Shown piece after piece: positions 22,407 to 24,910 of a stretch of 24,910 nt of DNA. The stretch comes from Saccoglossus kowalevskii (taxonomy: Eukaryota > Hemichordata > Enteropneusta > Harrimaniidae). The number at the start of each line of letters is the position of its first letter. Position 1 is the stretch's first letter. The stretch covers positions 981,901-1,006,810 of the forward strand of contig NW_003130355.1 in assembly GCF_000003605.2 (NCBI RefSeq), written 5' to 3'. Under the pieces are notes generated by a model, which had not been told where the DNA came from, searched no databases, and worked only from the letters and a program-made list of their open reading frames with translations. The position numbers were made by a program, and so were the translations under genes.

Positions 22407-22530
22407 ACCAGAAAGAAGTACTCCCCAAGTTCGTAGCTGTATCAAAAAGGACGCTAAAGATGTCTGTCACCTGCAAAACCAGCCAGACATCTTTCAAAAC
22501 CATATTCAAATTATGGTTACACTCTCTTAA
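22407..22530 (+). other. Candidate terminal exon with an internal hairpin, unrecognised
   Basis: The acceptor tgtttgttttctgcag is strong. Beginning with one base that would complete a phase-2 codon, the frame then reads PERSTPQVRSCIKKDAKDVC and onward for 40 codons to TAA at 22528-22530. A second frame over the same bases is also open for more than 40 codons (QKEVLPKFVAVSKRTLKM), so the reading frame is not settled. The segment contains a perfect 11-bp inverted repeat listed separately. Function unknown. Confidence 0.18.
22456..22494. repeat. Perfect 11-bp inverted repeat
   Basis: AAAGATGTCTG (22456-22466) and CAGACATCTTT (22484-22494) are exact inverted copies separated by 17 bases. They lie inside the exon-like ORF at 22407-22530. 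Confidence 0.65.
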
Positions 22531-23454
22531 ATATTACTAATTGAGGCTAATCTAAACTGTCAATATGGTCCAATTTTCTCAAGTTCTCTGGTACATACAA
22601 AAATCATCGACTGCGGTACCTGTCTTTGTTTCAGTCACGGTAAGATTACTACCAATCCAAACAAAGATGTTTGATAAGTGTTCAATATTAAATGATTTGG
22701 TTATCCAGATTTTTTCACGTGACATTAGCAAAACACAATATATTGGAAGGCACACACTCATAGAAGGCATATTCTCAAACAACATAGGCTTGGGGTAAAT
22801 TGAGTAAAAGATAAATATAGTCATATAAATGCAGAAATGAAAGACCTAGCAGATCGAAATTAGTTGCCCAATGGGTTATATTGCCTTAAAGTCGGAGGGT
22901 ACATAGAGAAATTACATCAACACATGCCATTTACACGGGCTCCTGATACAAGAATAATAATCGAGAAAATGAAATAGATTTAAATGTCAATAATTCAGAA
23001 ATTGAAATTTGATCACATAACTCTTAGCGAGAGAGCTGATAATAATATAGCATTTCACGAGGGATTTGAAAAGGGTTAAATAAATGCGGCGTTGAATTGG
23101 TATATAAAGATATCCATTAATAGCATATAATGAGAGCGTTGATCACAGGAAAGCGGCGGCTAATTCAAGAACCTATTAGAAATTGATGCTATAAGTTTTA
23201 TCTCATAAGGAACCTTTGGAAGGACAAGAAATGTGATTGAGTATGATGTCACTTGAAGTATCTAAAACATACAACAGTGTAATCATATTTCAGAGCTGAC
23301 ATTGAATGTCGACAAATAAGGTCGTTTACTATCTGCTGAATTAGTAGCCTTAATATTTAACTGCTTCAAAACACTACTTGTCCGCCTGTTGAGAATAGAT
23401 TCTACACAATATAACTAAAATATAATGCCAACGTAAGGTATATGGACGGTTATC

Positions 23455-23483
23455 AAAATGTATGTAAATATGTAATACATTTT
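23455..23483. repeat. AT-rich 9-bp hairpin
   Basis: AAAATGTAT (23455-23463) and ATACATTTT (23475-23483) are perfect inverted copies with an 11-base spacer. Confidence 0.4.
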
Positions 23484-23760
23484 CCATCTACCTTCAATAT
23501 AAATGAATGAAATTTATACTTACATATTTAAAATACTTTTTTTTAATTAAACATTGCATATTTTACTCATTGACAAAGAACAGTTTTACCTTGTTTGCAC
23601 TTTTGCCATGTTTGTAGTTTGTGCATATTGGAGAATTGGCAAAAAATATGATTTCGTTATGCACACAATTGATTTTTTTCTCTTAAAAGCTACAGTGTCT
23701 GCATAATACATCTTTGTGAGCTATACAAAAAATGCCTACGAAAATCAATGATAGCATTTT

Positions 23761-24159
23761 TCATCTAATCGATTCACGTTTATGATATCCACTGCTACAA
23801 AATGATCGGTCTTTGCAAAGTTTGGATTTGCGATATGTGTGTTTTATATTTTTTAAAACCCGGGTCAAAAAAGCCTTATTTTTTGTATTCATCGAATACT
23901 GCAAAATATTGCAACAGCTGAAACAATTGAAAAATAACCGTTCCCAGTAGAAAGTATACCACACGATTTTGACTATATATAGAGTGAATTGGTCAAACTC
24001 GAGTGGCATAATCGATTCTGGGGAGCTTATTCCGTTTATATTACACCTTAAATATAATTTCCTCATTTTTATTAACTGTGATGACTTTAATATCGTGGAT
24101 ATAATACCAGAATCAACATTGATTAGTGCACATCGATTATGAAACTGTTTTCGTTCCAT
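23761..24159 (-). CDS. Hypothetical ORF, 132 codons from ATG
   Basis: An open frame runs from an ATG at 24159 (A at -3, G at +4) to a TGA at 23761. The frame stays open at least 26 codons further upstream through a hydrophobic stretch (FPIIVLALCLV), but without an ATG there. The product would be basic, with several scattered cysteines, two of them adjacent (FSCCNIL). No domain is recognised. By my rough estimate an open frame of about 158 codons is unlikely but possible by chance in 25 kb of such AT-rich DNA. Base composition is like the surroundings, which argues against a conserved gene. It may be real, part of an exon, or random. Confidence 0.15.
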   Translation of the reverse strand: MERKQFHNRCALINVDSGIISTILKSSQLIKMRKLYLRCNINGISSPESIMPLEFDQFTLYIVKIVWYTFYWERLFFNCFSCCNILQYSMNTKNKAFLTRVLKNIKHTYRKSKLCKDRSFCSSGYHKRESIR

Positions 24160-24910
24160 CTTCACTAAACACAGTGCCAACACAATAATTGGAAATATTC
24201 CATTTCGAGAAATCACATCAGTTTTCGGACATTTCAAGACACTAAATACTATTGAAATATTATTTTAGTTATTTCAAAAAATATAGCTCTATGTATTGCT
24301 TCATAATATTTTGAATCCATATTCTCAGAGATTCGTTTACCTAAATTCTTGTTTGGTATTTTTGAAAAAGAAGATCGGGTGATACTATAAACAAACATTC
24401 GTTTAGTTTTGGTGAGCGACGAAGCTCAACATACCTTCATTCACAATTCTGATTAAGGTAGCGGGACTATTATTTGCATACTTGTTTTCATCTTCTAATT
24501 GTGACTAAATGACTACAAATAGACCCGGGAAAGTATATATTTTTAGAATCGCCAGACTTCAAGCTTTTCACAAGTGTATTTTGCATGCCCGTATCTGCAA
24601 TCTACGACGCGTTACTCAATCAAAGGTGAAAAATTACTTTTTCTGTAAAAAAAAATAATTACGCATTTATGCTGGCGATAAGAAGTATTTTTTTTCACTT
24701 TTCCTAGTTGTTCAATAGTCTGGTAAATTGAATGTGTCTGGTTAGTTTTATTCAAGCAACGCGTTTTAAAAAATAGTGTCCTGAATTTCAATTACTGTTT
24801 TAGTCGCATTGCCCCCAACTCAAACCACAACTCGTTGGTAAATAATCGATGAAATAGTTTGTCTGGACACATTCAAGTTCCTCTCATTGTCACCTTAAAG
24901 CTGTGAAATT

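Larger units (their letters stand above)
21116..24910. other. Mostly non-coding stretch
   Basis: Beyond the G4 motif, the exon-like ORF at 22407, the hairpins and the hypothetical ORF at 23761, only AT-rich sequence is seen. Confidence 0.5.

Noticed and set aside
22565-22824. Overlapping ORFs on both strands
   Set aside because: Neither shows motifs, homology or composition unlike the background.

Overview
The window looks like AT-rich (by eye roughly one third G+C) nuclear DNA from an animal. The only confidently recognised protein-coding material is two exons of a class A (rhodopsin-like) peptide G-protein-coupled receptor with GT/AG splice sites. The rest is long non-coding sequence with a decayed LINE retrotransposon, short inverted repeats and weak exon-like islands. 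There is no operon structure, no ribosome binding sites and no dense packing of genes. The receptor sequence is in the broad thyrotropin-releasing-hormone / ghrelin / capa-type group and suggests an invertebrate bilaterian, perhaps a lophotrochozoan. The species cannot be fixed from the sequence.

Layout. 1-6420: no convincing gene; one G-quadruplex motif near 4170 and a few small hairpins. 6421-7011 (minus): a coding-like island of about 197 codons broken by one in-frame TGA. 7012-9930: non-coding, with a hairpin at 7508-7562, a 23-bp tandem duplication at 8600-8645 and one weak exon-like ORF near 8780. 9942-10402 (minus): receptor first coding exon (N-terminus, TM1, TM2) plus a second, shortened copy of that exon's 3' end with its own splice donor. 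10403-12176: non-coding, with twin palindromes near 11420. 12177-13123 (minus): receptor exon for TM3-TM7, stop codon and poly(A) signal. 13226-13588: hairpins, including a 43-bp inverted repeat around a 75% G+C, CpG-packed loop. 13589-20750: mostly non-coding, with short repeats, a pre-miRNA-sized hairpin near 16000 and several weak plus-strand exon candidates. 20753-21115 (plus): decayed LINE reverse transcriptase. 21116-24910: mostly non-coding, with a second G-quadruplex motif, a hairpin inside an exon-like ORF near 22460 and an unrecognised ORF at 23761-24159.

The main oddity is the receptor. The two exons are phase-compatible: joined at the split codon of the conserved TM3 cysteine they would give a complete receptor of 400 residues. 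On the minus strand, however, they lie in the wrong order, with the TM3-TM7 exon upstream of the TM1-TM2 exon. No second intact copy of either exon is visible in the window. This points to tandem paralogues whose partner exons lie outside the window, to a rearranged gene, or to an assembly error. The extra copy of the first exon's end, which differs only by synonymous changes, shows that this locus has undergone local duplication.
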